A stretch of DNA of 64,000 bases, from contig JBGTKP010000032.1 of the NCBI GenBank assembly GCA_041744575.1, forward strand, positions 62,001 through 126,000. The letters run 5' to 3'. Positions 16,637 to 25,635 of this stretch are shown here, in pieces (the first letter of the stretch is position 1; each line of letters starts with the position of its first letter). The notes below the pieces were generated by a model, which had not been told where the DNA came from, searched no databases, and saw only the letters and a program-made list of their open reading frames with translations. The DNA is from JTS-RE37 sp041744575 (GTDB lineage: Bacteria; Bacteroidota; Bacteroidia; Flavobacteriales; Flavobacteriaceae). The position numbers and the translations under genes are program-made.

Positions 16637-17707
16637 TTAGAAAAGTTTCAGTTGCCCGGATTTATATTGTTCATGCAGGGTAGTATTAAGGCTGGGAAAG
16701 GTCCTTCCCTTAAAATACTTATGTCTCGCAAGTGTTACAAGGTCCTGTAGCTGTCGTGCCACGGGCCCTTCTCCGCGGTTTCTGATACCGAATCGGCTGT
16801 CATTAAGATTTCCGCCATGGCATTCCTCAATCTGATGCAGCACTTTTTCTGCCTTGTCGGGCATGGCCTTTTTTATCCAGTCGGTAAATATTTTTCCGAT
16901 GGCCCCATTGAGCCGAACCACAGTAAAGGCAAAAGACAAGGCTCCATTTTCCGAAACAGCTTCTGCCAGCTTAAGAATTTCATGGCTATTGATCCCTGGG
17001 ATAATAGGCGACAGCATGGCATTCACAGGAATTCCGTGATCTGTAAGTTTTCGGATGGTTTCAAGCCGTTTTCGGATGGTGGCTGTCCTGGGCTCCAACA
17101 CCCGTCTGGTTTTCTCAGAAAGTGTGGTAACAGAGACATTCACCCCTACCAGTCCATCGCTGTTTAATGCCGATAACAGGTCCAGGTCCCTAAGGATCAG
17201 GGCATTTTTGGTAATAATGCCGACAGGATGACGGTATTTTAGAAATACCTCCAGGCAGGCCCTCGTAATTTTATAATGTTTTTCTGCAGGTTGATAACAA
17301 TCCGTATTCCCCGATAAAACTACGGTGCACGCCTTCCAGTTCTTCTGCCTGATCTTTTCCTCCAGTAGTTTAGGAGCATCATTTTTTATCAGGATGATGC
17401 GTTCAAAATCGAGACCTGCCCCGTACCCCCAATATTCATGAGAATTACGTGCGTAACAGTAAATGCATCCGTGCTCGCAACCCTGGTACGGATTCATGGA
17501 ATACTGCATTCCTACGTCCGGGCTGTCAACCCGGTTGATAATGCTTTTGGGGAAAATGGGAAGATAATGCGTGGTGTCACTCCCGGCCTGCTCGCCCTCC
17601 AGCCGACAGAATTCAAGAAAGTCAGCTCGGGTTCGATGATGAAACCTGGAAAAATGATTGTCATGTTGCTGTTGCGCCCCTCTCCCCCTGATCAATTCGT
17701 TCTTCAT
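16637..17707 (-). CDS. PA0069/Rv2578c-like radical SAM protein
   Basis: This radical SAM protein is about 356 aa. The cluster motif C-x3-C-x2-C is in GCEHGCIYCYARNSHEY. The following segment WGYGAGLDFERIILIKNDAPKLLEEKI is typical of the PA0069 group, which is related to the spore photoproduct lyase/Elp3-like radical SAM branch. The reaction is unknown. I chose the ATG at 17707 (MKNELIRGRGAQQQ); the frame extends 12 codons further only to a TTG. It is a stand-alone minus-strand gene downstream of the unknown exported protein. Confidence 0.88.
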   Translation of the reverse strand: MKNELIRGRGAQQQHDNHFSRFHHRTRADFLEFCRLEGEQAGSDTTHYLPIFPKSIINRVDSPDVGMQYSMNPYQGCEHGCIYCYARNSHEYWGYGAGLDFERIILIKNDAPKLLEEKIRQKNWKACTVVLSGNTDCYQPAEKHYKITRACLEVFLKYRHPVGIITKNALILRDLDLLSALNSDGLVGVNVSVTTLSEKTRRVLEPRTATIRKRLETIRKLTDHGIPVNAMLSPIIPGINSHEILKLAEAVSENGALSFAFTVVRLNGAIGKIFTDWIKKAMPDKAEKVLHQIEECHGGNLNDSRFGIRNRGEGPVARQLQDLVTLARHKYFKGRTFPSLNTTLHEQYKSGQLKLF

Positions 17708-17788
17708 ATTTGGATTTATTCCAAATATATGGAATATTTCCAATTACATATGCGATTTGGAGTAATTAAGGTTTTGCGTTTAAATGCA

Positions 17789-19363
17789 TTAACGAATCGA
17801 GACCTGAACAAGTTGTTTCTTGCTGCCCCGTTTGGCGTAGAAAAGCAATTCACCTTCCCTGGAATCCATCAGTGGCTTTGAAACCATTAGTGGCAATCTG
17901 GCTTCGGCATCATCAATAATCTTTTCATAACTGATCTTGCCCTGTTTGTCCAGGCTGATAACAAAAACATTTCTGTTGCGGCTAAGCCCCTGTTTGAAGA
18001 TAAGGCGATCATTCCCCAGCAATTGAGGGTTTTCTGCTGCAGTACAAATAAAAAAATAGGTATGGTCTCCTTTTGTATAGGAACTGTAGGACGCATAGGC
18101 GTCATCTCCCTGTGTTACCTCTGATTTATTTATGTTGCGCGCCCAGATCATATCGCCTTCCTGATTGAGTTTGACACTGACTATGTCATTGTGATGAAAA
18201 CGGTCTATACGGACACGTCCTCCGCTGGAGTTTGCCTGGACACTGCTTGTAACAAAATATTCTTCCGCATTAAATAGGATATCATTTTCTGCAGTAAAAC
18301 TGACATTCTTGAATACCAGATCCTGCACATGATCCGCATCCTCTTTCCCGTATTTATCGCTCATAAACTGTTCGGAAAAAGGGTTGTACTTTCTTTCATT
18401 AACAATCAGGGATTGCGGATCAAGGTCAAAGTAACTCAGCCCATTGTACCTGTTATCCTTTCGGTCTGCATAGAAACCCACGCAAATAAGCCTGTCATTG
18501 TGCAATACCGGTTTCAGGCTTTCTGAATATTTTCCCTCAATATCGAACGACTGGGTCAGGGCTCCCTGTTTGGATAACCTGATCATCTCATATTGGAATT
18601 TTCGTTCCAGGGCACCAAAGCGCTGCTTTTTAAAATAGGCTTTTCCGATGATATACACATTGGCCAGGTCCGGGGAAATTTCAATCTGCTCAAAGGCATA
18701 ATTTTTATCCTCAGATTCGGCTGAGTAATCATATTCCAGCTGTTTTACCAGGGATGCGCTGTACAGATAGATAATATGTTTGTTCACATCGCCTTTTTTA
18801 TAATGCGTACTTATAATAAAGGCAGATTTGTCCTCATTGAACAATGCAGTAGTGGTGAAGCCGGTGGTAAAGTTGCGATTATAATAATTTCTATCCAGGG
18901 GATCGCTCACCTGTTGCGAAGGCACTGACAGCAATTTTTCGATTGTAAAGGCAAACTGCGAAATAGGGCTTCTGTGCACCACAAACTGGTAGGCTCCTTT
19001 CAGCTCATCATATTCGAGGAAGAGCAGGAAGAGTTGGCCACTGCGGACATAGGCTTCCACAAGATCGGCCTCCTGCATCTTATAATTGTATTCAGATGTC
19101 AGTTGAAGTTCGTTGTTATAATGTTCTATGAAATAGCCCTTTGGCTTGAGGATCAGCCCTCCGTAATAGGGTCTTACCAACAGATAACCTCCGTTTCCAT
19201 CATCGGAAATGGACGCAAGGTTAGAATATTTATACCGATCGTCATACTTTTCTCCAAAGGTATATTCTATGGGTAGATTCTGGGCTCTGGCTATCAACAA
19301 AGCTCCGGTAAAAAATAAGAATATGCACATGTTTCTCATAAGACGGACCATGATGTTGAGCAT
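17789..19363 (-). CDS. Unknown exported protein
   Basis: I do not recognise the family. From the ATG at 19363 it has about 524 aa; the frame extends upstream only by overlapping the enoyl-CoA hydratase gene. Three closely spaced ATGs (19363, 19351, 19339) precede a good signal peptide (MRNMCIFLFFTGALLIARAQ). The mature part is rich in beta strands and aromatic residues, with recurring phrases about one blade long (VKLNQEGDMIWARNINKS, ISLDKQGKISYEKII), so a beta-propeller is possible. It begins one base after the stop codon of the enoyl-CoA hydratase gene, suggesting one transcript. Confidence 0.7.
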   Translation of the reverse strand: MLNIMVRLMRNMCIFLFFTGALLIARAQNLPIEYTFGEKYDDRYKYSNLASISDDGNGGYLLVRPYYGGLILKPKGYFIEHYNNELQLTSEYNYKMQEADLVEAYVRSGQLFLLFLEYDELKGAYQFVVHRSPISQFAFTIEKLLSVPSQQVSDPLDRNYYNRNFTTGFTTTALFNEDKSAFIISTHYKKGDVNKHIIYLYSASLVKQLEYDYSAESEDKNYAFEQIEISPDLANVYIIGKAYFKKQRFGALERKFQYEMIRLSKQGALTQSFDIEGKYSESLKPVLHNDRLICVGFYADRKDNRYNGLSYFDLDPQSLIVNERKYNPFSEQFMSDKYGKEDADHVQDLVFKNVSFTAENDILFNAEEYFVTSSVQANSSGGRVRIDRFHHNDIVSVKLNQEGDMIWARNINKSEVTQGDDAYASYSSYTKGDHTYFFICTAAENPQLLGNDRLIFKQGLSRNRNVFVISLDKQGKISYEKIIDDAEARLPLMVSKPLMDSREGELLFYAKRGSKKQLVQVSIR

Positions 19364-19364
19364 A

Positions 19365-20147
19365 TTATGTTCCCGGAAAGTCTGCTTTGCGTTTTTCAAG
19401 GAAAGCCGTGGTACCTTCCCTGAAATCGTCGGTTCCAAAACAGGCTCCAAAGGCGTCTATTTCTGTCCTGTAACCTTTTGCATTATTTCTAAAACCTGCA
19501 TTTACGGTATTTATTGCATGAGCGATGGCAACGGGCGAATTATTCGATATCCTGCCCGCTATCTTTTTACAGTAGTTCAACAACTCTTCCTGAGAAACCA
19601 TGTGATTGACCAGTCCGTATTCGAGAGCGCGCTCCACGTCAATCATCCCGGCGGTCAGAATCAACTCCAGGGCCCTGCCTTTTCCGATAAGCTGAGGAAG
19701 CCTTTGTGTACCACCATAACCCGGTATGAGCCCAAGAGAAACTTCGGGCAATCCCATTCGGGCGTTGTGACTTGCTACCCGGAAGTGACAGGCCAGGGCC
19801 AACTCCAGACCACCTCCTAGGGCAAATCCATTGATAGCAGCAATTACTGGTTTCCTTAAATTCTCGATCGTATCAAATAGCAATTCCTGACCGCTGGCTG
19901 CCAATTCCTTGCCTTCTTTGACGGAATATCCTGCGAACTCGGAAATATCAGCCCCGGCAACAAAAGCCTTTTCTCCGCTGCCTGTAAGGATGATTGCACG
20001 GACCTTCACATCATTATTTAAAGCATTAAATACATGATGCAATTCCCTGATCGTTTCCCTGTTGAGCGCATTTAATTTTTCAGGCCTGTTGACAGTAACG
20101 GTGGTGATCCATTTTTCCTGTTCCACCAGGATGTTTGTATATTTCAT
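19365..20147 (-). CDS. Enoyl-CoA hydratase/isomerase family protein
   Basis: This crotonase-fold enzyme, about 260 aa, hydrates 2-enoyl-CoA in fatty-acid degradation. The substrate-binding motif AFVAGADISEFAG, the oxyanion-hole region NGFALGGGLELALACHFR and the catalytic glutamates in LPEVSLGLIPGYGGTQRL are all present. I chose the ATG at 20147 (MKYTNILVEQE), which matches family length; an ATG ten codons earlier at 20177 is possible. The unknown exported protein follows directly on the same strand. Confidence 0.93.
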   Translation of the reverse strand: MKYTNILVEQEKWITTVTVNRPEKLNALNRETIRELHHVFNALNNDVKVRAIILTGSGEKAFVAGADISEFAGYSVKEGKELAASGQELLFDTIENLRKPVIAAINGFALGGGLELALACHFRVASHNARMGLPEVSLGLIPGYGGTQRLPQLIGKGRALELILTAGMIDVERALEYGLVNHMVSQEELLNYCKKIAGRISNNSPVAIAHAINTVNAGFRNNAKGYRTEIDAFGACFGTDDFREGTTAFLEKRKADFPGT

Positions 20148-20263
20148 TGATACATATTTATTAGGTTTAATAATCATCCTGCCGACAGACTTGTATATTT
20201 AGACTGAGAACTACCGTCATATCATTGCTTTTATGATGGCTGAGACATAGGTTAAATAAGATT

Positions 20264-21712
20264 TCATCCTTTAGGCAGCCTCACGGTAAACACGGTACCT
20301 TTCCCGGGTTGAGAAACGTATGTGATGGTTCCCTTATAAGTTTCCACGATGGTTTTAACCATGCCCAGCCCAAGTCCCATACCGCTCGACTTGGTTGTGA
20401 ACTTTGGTTCAAAAATCTTGTCCCTGAATTCATCCGGGATTCCCAAGCCATTATCAGCAACGGAAATTTTAACAAACGCTCCTTCGGAAACGACAGATAC
20501 GAGGATCCTGGGGGTCTGAACCTGTGGAACGGCCTGAATGGCATTTTTTATCAGGTTCGTGACTACCCGTATCAACTGGGTTCGATCCAGTTTCGCAATG
20601 ATCTGCTTTTCCTCGGCTATATAATGAATGTAATCCTCATGGAAGATATCTAGTGCCAGTTTGACAATCTTTACAACGTTGAGTGTTTCATTTTGCTGGG
20701 CGGGCATTTCTGCAAAGTTGGAGAAGGCCGAAGCAATACTGCTCATTGTATCGATCTGCTGGATAAGGGTTTTGGAGTATTCGGCAACCTTTCTTTTTAC
20801 ATCAGGGTCCTGAGGTTTGAAATTGCGTTCAAAACTCTGCACGCTGAGTCGCATGGGTGTCAGCGGGTTTTTAATTTCGTGCGCCACCTGCTTTGCCATT
20901 TCACGCCAGGCTTGCTCCCGTTCACTTCTGGCAAGCTTTGCCGCGCTCTGCTCCAGTTCATCTATCATCCTGTTATAGGCATCCACCAATTTGGCGATTT
21001 CCTCACTGGGATCCTCTATTAAGATCTTTTCATTACGGCTGGTCAGATCCGTTTCACTTAGTTTATCAGAAATGGTCTGGAGGGATCGTGTAATGTATTT
21101 GGAAATAAAATAAGCCAGGCCTATCGCGATCAGCAGCAGAAATAAGTAAACGCCCCCAAGCCTGAAGAGGAATTCCCTGAGTTCCACATCATTGATTGAA
21201 TTATCCTCAAAATATGGAATATTCAATATACCTATCGGTTTAAAGTTTCGGTCATTAATGTAGGAGTAGGAGGCCTGAAATTTAAACCCAGCCGCCGAAT
21301 GGACTTCTACGAACCGTTTACTGAGGCTGACGGACAGGCTGTTGAGCACCTCAGGTGGCAGGCAGGTGGAAATAGAATCATTATTGAATTTAGGTCTCGA
21401 ATTTTTAATTAATTGTCCTTCAAGGTCATAGATGTTGAAATTTTCATTTTGGGTGACCGCTATCCTATAAATTTCATCCTTGAAGATAAGGGGGAGATAC
21501 TCGGTGGTTGTGGGGTAAGTTGTTTCCTCCAGCACATAATCAACGCTCTGTTTGATCTGGGCTTCCTTGCGTTCCAATCGCTCCTGATGGTAATCCTTCG
21601 CCTGTTCCCTGTACTGATAGATGGTCACTCCCGCAATCAAAACGGAAGCGATGAGCACTAACAGGATCATGGTAATAAAAATACGGGACCGAAGTGACAG
21701 TTTCTTGAGCAA
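20264..21712 (-). CDS. NtrY-like sensor histidine kinase, TTG start
   Basis: This 482-aa membrane histidine kinase has an N-terminal membrane span (about 11-30), an extracytoplasmic sensor region, a second span (about 178-196, LGGVYLFLLLIAIGLAYFIS), HAMP (about 197-250), a dimerisation domain with phosphoacceptor H278 in KQVAHEIKNPLTPM, and an ATPase domain with NLIKNAIQA and DNGLGIPDEF. No in-frame ATG precedes the first span. The only start that keeps it whole is TTG at 21712, giving LKKLSLRSRIF, the usual beginning of this family. No response regulator lies beside it. It is probably downstream of hemJ (63-bp gap). Confidence 0.9.
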   Translation of the reverse strand: MLKKLSLRSRIFITMILLVLIASVLIAGVTIYQYREQAKDYHQERLERKEAQIKQSVDYVLEETTYPTTTEYLPLIFKDEIYRIAVTQNENFNIYDLEGQLIKNSRPKFNNDSISTCLPPEVLNSLSVSLSKRFVEVHSAAGFKFQASYSYINDRNFKPIGILNIPYFEDNSINDVELREFLFRLGGVYLFLLLIAIGLAYFISKYITRSLQTISDKLSETDLTSRNEKILIEDPSEEIAKLVDAYNRMIDELEQSAAKLARSEREQAWREMAKQVAHEIKNPLTPMRLSVQSFERNFKPQDPDVKRKVAEYSKTLIQQIDTMSSIASAFSNFAEMPAQQNETLNVVKIVKLALDIFHEDYIHYIAEEKQIIAKLDRTQLIRVVTNLIKNAIQAVPQVQTPRILVSVVSEGAFVKISVADNGLGIPDEFRDKIFEPKFTTKSSGMGLGLGMVKTIVETYKGTITYVSQPGKGTVFTVRLPKG

Positions 21713-21775
21713 GTACCTTGGATTTGCAGGTTAAAGATAGCAATTATCGGTCCAAAATCGCCTCCGAGAGAAGGG

Positions 21776-22330
21776 CTACAAGTCCTGATTGCCCTGCCTC
21801 ATTCGTCGGTAAAGGCGAATTCCAAGCATTAAAATCCCCGCCAGGAGCAAGAGTCCCGCCATGCCATATATCCAGTCCACTGCATTCTTGAGGATTGCGA
21901 GGAAAATCACAGCAAAGAGAATCAGGGTGGCGCCTTCATTCCAGATTCGCATAAATCGGGAACTGTATGGTACTTCATTGTGCTGTAATTGCTTAAACAT
22001 CTGGTGTGTTTTCATGTGATATAGTATCAGAATGAAAACAAAGCACAACTTTGCCTGCATCCAGGGTTGATCGAGCAGGGCTGGCGAAAGAATCAATAAA
22101 CAGCTGCCGAATGCGATCGCAAGTACTGCAGATGGCCAGGTGATAATAAACCAGAGTCTCCTCGCCATCAGTTGCATCTGACGGCTGAGAATCTCCTTCT
22201 CCGGACTTGGTCTGGAAGCCGATTCTATCTGATAAATGAATAGCCTCGGTAGATAAAACAACCCGGCGAACCATGTAATAACAAAGATAAGGTGCAGGGC
22301 CTTGACATAAGGGTACCATGCACTAATCAT
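21776..22330 (-). CDS. hemJ: HemJ-family protoporphyrinogen oxidase (CopD-like membrane protein)
   Basis: This protein is about 184 aa with four or five membrane spans. The opening WYPYVKALHLIFVITWFAGLFYLPRLFIYQIE, with its histidine in the first span, is characteristic of HemJ (UPF0093), which oxidises protoporphyrinogen IX in many Gram-negatives. The haem genes at 35165-44496 include no hemG or hemY, so HemJ would fill that step. The ATG at 22330 overlaps the stop of the upstream propeller gene (ATGA), an unexpected coupling. A longer frame (12 extra codons) would run inside that gene. Confidence 0.8.
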   Translation of the reverse strand: MISAWYPYVKALHLIFVITWFAGLFYLPRLFIYQIESASRPSPEKEILSRQMQLMARRLWFIITWPSAVLAIAFGSCLLILSPALLDQPWMQAKLCFVFILILYHMKTHQMFKQLQHNEVPYSSRFMRIWNEGATLILFAVIFLAILKNAVDWIYGMAGLLLLAGILMLGIRLYRRMRQGNQDL

Positions 22331-25300
22331 GGTTCCAGACGTACGGCCCCGATTCCTGCCTCCCAAAGTTGTTTGTTGAACCGTGGTATTGAATTAGTCA
22401 TCAGTTGCCCCCCCTTTTCCTTAAGAGTCACCCATTGGGCATCAAGTTCTGTTTTTCTTTCCCTCGAGCCTTTATTGATTTTTGGGATGCCACTGCTGCT
22501 TTGAAGCATCAGGTAAAGGTATTCGGCGGTAAATTTATTCGGGAAATTTTCCACGTCATCATACGCCTGCGACTTCCGTTGTATCATCTCATTGTCCCAT
22601 GCGTCCAATTCTGCTACAAGCTTTTCCCCGTCTATTTTCAATGGCCCGTCATCAAGATCGTTAAGGATCGTCTTCAATTGAAGTTGTGCCTCATACAAAC
22701 TGTTGACCATATTGTGCATCAGGGTGACTTTAGCTTCCATATCGGTCATCATTGCATCATATTCCTCATACTGTCCCTCATTAGTTTCCCATCCCGGAAC
22801 TGCCAGGATCTCGCCCGTGGTCTCGGCCTTTTTATCCCCACAGGTCAGGCGGATTTTATAAGTTCCGGGAGAAGCCTTGTGCCCTTTGAAGTTCGCTTCC
22901 ATATAGACTTTGTCCACCCCCGGCAGGATAGGATGCTGCAAATCCCAAACAAAGCGGTTCAGGCCTTTTGCGGAAGAAAGAAATGGGGTTGGGGGTGGAC
23001 CTCCTCCATCATTTTTTACATAAGTAGTATCCTTGATAGAGGAAAATTTCCGGAGGAGCTGTCCGTTTTTATGCAAAATCTGCAAAGTCACCTCCGTAGA
23101 ATCCTTGCGGTCTGGAAGGACGTAATAAACTACCATCCCGTTGGCAGGATTCACCCCCTCTTTCGGATGCGTTCCTTTAAATTTTTCTTCATTGGCATTC
23201 AGTGGACTGCCCCAGTTTCCATTATAAGCTGATTCCGGTTGAAACAATTGCATCTCCTCCTTCCCAGGTTGGTATTGCGAAATAACGGCAAGGTCATCCA
23301 GGATCCAGAAAGAACGACCTGAAGTTGCCACGATAAGGTCTCCCAGATGCACCTTGAGATCGGTAATGGGGGTAACGGGAAGATTGAGCTGAAAGGGCTC
23401 CCAGGAGGTTCCGCCATTCCAGGATATGTAGATGCCCTTCTCGGTTCCAGCATATAAGAGATCTTTCCGGCGGGTATCCTCCCTGACGACCCTTGTAAAT
23501 GCGCCATAGGGGATATCCTGGTTAATGCTTGTCCAGTGTTCGCCGTAATCTTCAGTCTTATAAAGCCCGGGAGTATAGTCATTGAACTTATAGCGCGTGG
23601 TGGCAATGTATGCTGTTCCGGGTTCATGAGGAGATAGTTCGATGGCATTCACCAGGCATTCGTTCAGACCCTTCGGGGTTACATTGTTCCATGTTGCCCC
23701 ATTGTCTCTCGTAAGGTACACCAGCCCATCATCACTCCCTGTCCACAGAGTGCCTTTTTCCGTAGGTGACTCAGCCATATAAGCGATCGTACCGTAATTT
23801 TCGGCCCCAACTGCTTCAATCGTATACGGTTCCCCGCTATGCCCCTGTTTGTCATCCATATTCCTGGTCAGGTCCGGAGAAACTTCTTCCCAGCTGTTAC
23901 CCCTGTCTCTTGTCCGCAATACCATCTGCGCACAATGATAAAACGTTCCGGGTTCATGATGCGACCAGAGGATTGGGGCATTCCAGTTATAGAGGTACTT
24001 CATGTCCCGGGCAGCGCGCCCCAGATACTGTATTGGGGCGGCCATCACATTGATCGTACTTTTTGTTTTGGAATCAAGCAAATCAATGGTTCCAAGGTAG
24101 CTCCCACCCATAACATACCTGGGATCATCCGGATCAAATGCGAGAAACGCACTTTCTCCACCAGCCGAATAAGTCCAGTCCTCATGGCTGATTCCGGATC
24201 TTTCCAGAGAAAGGCTTGCAATCCTGACCGAGGTGTTATCCTGTTGCCCGGCATAAATATTATAGGGAAAAAGGTGATCAGCATTGATCCTGTAAAACTG
24301 AGCCGTCGGCATATTTTCCAAAGTTGACCATGTCTTTCCGTAATCGAATGATATGCCCGCTCCCCCGTCATCGGCCAGAATCATATTTTTCGGATTGTCC
24401 GGATTGATCCAAAGATCATGATAATCGCCATGGGACTCGGGCAGGGTCTCCCAGGTCTTGCCGCCATCAGTAGATCTCAACGCCGGAGCACTCAGGACAT
24501 AAACGGTATGTTCATCTTTGGGATCTGCAAAAACTTCAATATAATACCAGGCCCGCTGTACGAGTCGGTTATCCCCGCTGACCATGTTCCAGGTCTTGCC
24601 GCCATCTGCCGAAACGAAGAGCCCGCCTTTGTCCAGATTTGAATCCGATTCAATAAGGGCATAGACTTTTTGTGAATTCGCGGGGCTGACGGCGATGGCC
24701 ATTTTGCCCTTCTCCGCAGGCAGGCCCTCTTTCAGCTCTGTCCATGATTCCCCAGCATCGACCGATTTAAACAAGCCACTACCAGGTCCGCCACTAATTA
24801 CTGTATAGGGTTTCCGCTGGTGGTGCCACATGGCCGCGTAAAGAACTCCGGGAGAATTGAGATCCATAGATAGTTCGACCCCTCCGGAGGACTCATTGAG
24901 ATACAATATTTTCTTCCAGGAAGCACCGCCATCCACAGATTTATAGATGCCCCTGTCTTCATTTGGCGCATAAAGCGCCCCCTGTGCCGCCACATAAAGA
25001 ATATCCGGATTGGTTGGATGGATCACGATCCGGGCAATATGCTGGGTTTTTTCCAGCCCGGATTTTTTCCATGTCCTGCCGGCGTCCTCAGATTTGTATA
25101 CACCGTCCCCATAGGAGGTCATTACCCCGCGCACCGCGTGCTCACCCATACCGCAATAGATGACATTTGGATGCGAAGGCGAGACCGCTACAGCTCCTAC
25201 AGAACCTGTTTCAAAAAAGCCATCAGATATATTTGACCAGATCTGCCCGGCGTCAGTGGTCTTCCAAAGTCCGCCCCCTGTAGTTCCCATATAGTACGTT

Positions 25301-25467
25301 AACGGGTCTCCAATAACGCCGGAGGCTGTCACAGAGCGTCCTCCCCTGAAGGGCCCGATATTTCTGTACTTTAAAGGATTAAAAAATGATTCGGCCGTTT
25401 GGGCCAATGTTACAGTACCAACGCAGCACCCGAAGAGCATCAGTACAATTCTTTGAAAGTAGGGCAT
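22327..25467 (-). CDS. Large exported sortilin/VPS10-like BNR-repeat propeller protein (copy B)
   Basis: This 1,046-aa exported protein has a signal peptide (about 1-22, GTVTLAQ). The first 700 residues carry many BNR/sortilin-type repeats of the form S-x-D-x-G-x-T-W (STDGGKTWETL, SVDGGASWKKI, TRDNGATWNNV), predicting one or two multi-blade beta-propellers. The C-terminal 300 residues resemble an Ig-like domain followed by a helical stretch. Such proteins are annotated as glycosyl-hydrolase-like or VPS10-like in Bacteroidota; no catalytic residues can be named. The neighbouring gene at 25636 is a full-length paralogue in tandem, 168 bp upstream. Its stop overlaps the hemJ start. Confidence 0.87.
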   Translation of the reverse strand: MPYFQRIVLMLFGCCVGTVTLAQTAESFFNPLKYRNIGPFRGGRSVTASGVIGDPLTYYMGTTGGGLWKTTDAGQIWSNISDGFFETGSVGAVAVSPSHPNVIYCGMGEHAVRGVMTSYGDGVYKSEDAGRTWKKSGLEKTQHIARIVIHPTNPDILYVAAQGALYAPNEDRGIYKSVDGGASWKKILYLNESSGGVELSMDLNSPGVLYAAMWHHQRKPYTVISGGPGSGLFKSVDAGESWTELKEGLPAEKGKMAIAVSPANSQKVYALIESDSNLDKGGLFVSADGGKTWNMVSGDNRLVQRAWYYIEVFADPKDEHTVYVLSAPALRSTDGGKTWETLPESHGDYHDLWINPDNPKNMILADDGGAGISFDYGKTWSTLENMPTAQFYRINADHLFPYNIYAGQQDNTSVRIASLSLERSGISHEDWTYSAGGESAFLAFDPDDPRYVMGGSYLGTIDLLDSKTKSTINVMAAPIQYLGRAARDMKYLYNWNAPILWSHHEPGTFYHCAQMVLRTRDRGNSWEEVSPDLTRNMDDKQGHSGEPYTIEAVGAENYGTIAYMAESPTEKGTLWTGSDDGLVYLTRDNGATWNNVTPKGLNECLVNAIELSPHEPGTAYIATTRYKFNDYTPGLYKTEDYGEHWTSINQDIPYGAFTRVVREDTRRKDLLYAGTEKGIYISWNGGTSWEPFQLNLPVTPITDLKVHLGDLIVATSGRSFWILDDLAVISQYQPGKEEMQLFQPESAYNGNWGSPLNANEEKFKGTHPKEGVNPANGMVVYYVLPDRKDSTEVTLQILHKNGQLLRKFSSIKDTTYVKNDGGGPPPTPFLSSAKGLNRFVWDLQHPILPGVDKVYMEANFKGHKASPGTYKIRLTCGDKKAETTGEILAVPGWETNEGQYEEYDAMMTDMEAKVTLMHNMVNSLYEAQLQLKTILNDLDDGPLKIDGEKLVAELDAWDNEMIQRKSQAYDDVENFPNKFTAEYLYLMLQSSSGIPKINKGSRERKTELDAQWVTLKEKGGQLMTNSIPRFNKQLWEAGIGAVRLEP

Positions 25468-25635
25468 ATATTTATCTTTGGTCTTTGCTATGGATGGAAA
25501 TCAAAATTATAGGTTGTGCTGCGAAATATGCCGTGACGTATCAAGGGCCAGCCTGCCTCCCAAACAAGCCTTTACAGATTAGAGTCCTGGTGTTTAAAGG
25601 TTCATCGGCAAATATAAGCCTCCTTATACCTGCGC

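Noticed and set aside
23199..23648. Long open frames antisense or shifted within the two propeller genes (for example 23199-23648, 23839-24327, 27517-28053)
   Set aside because: They are shadows of highly repetitive coding sequence with proline-, serine- and isoleucine-rich translations and no motifs.
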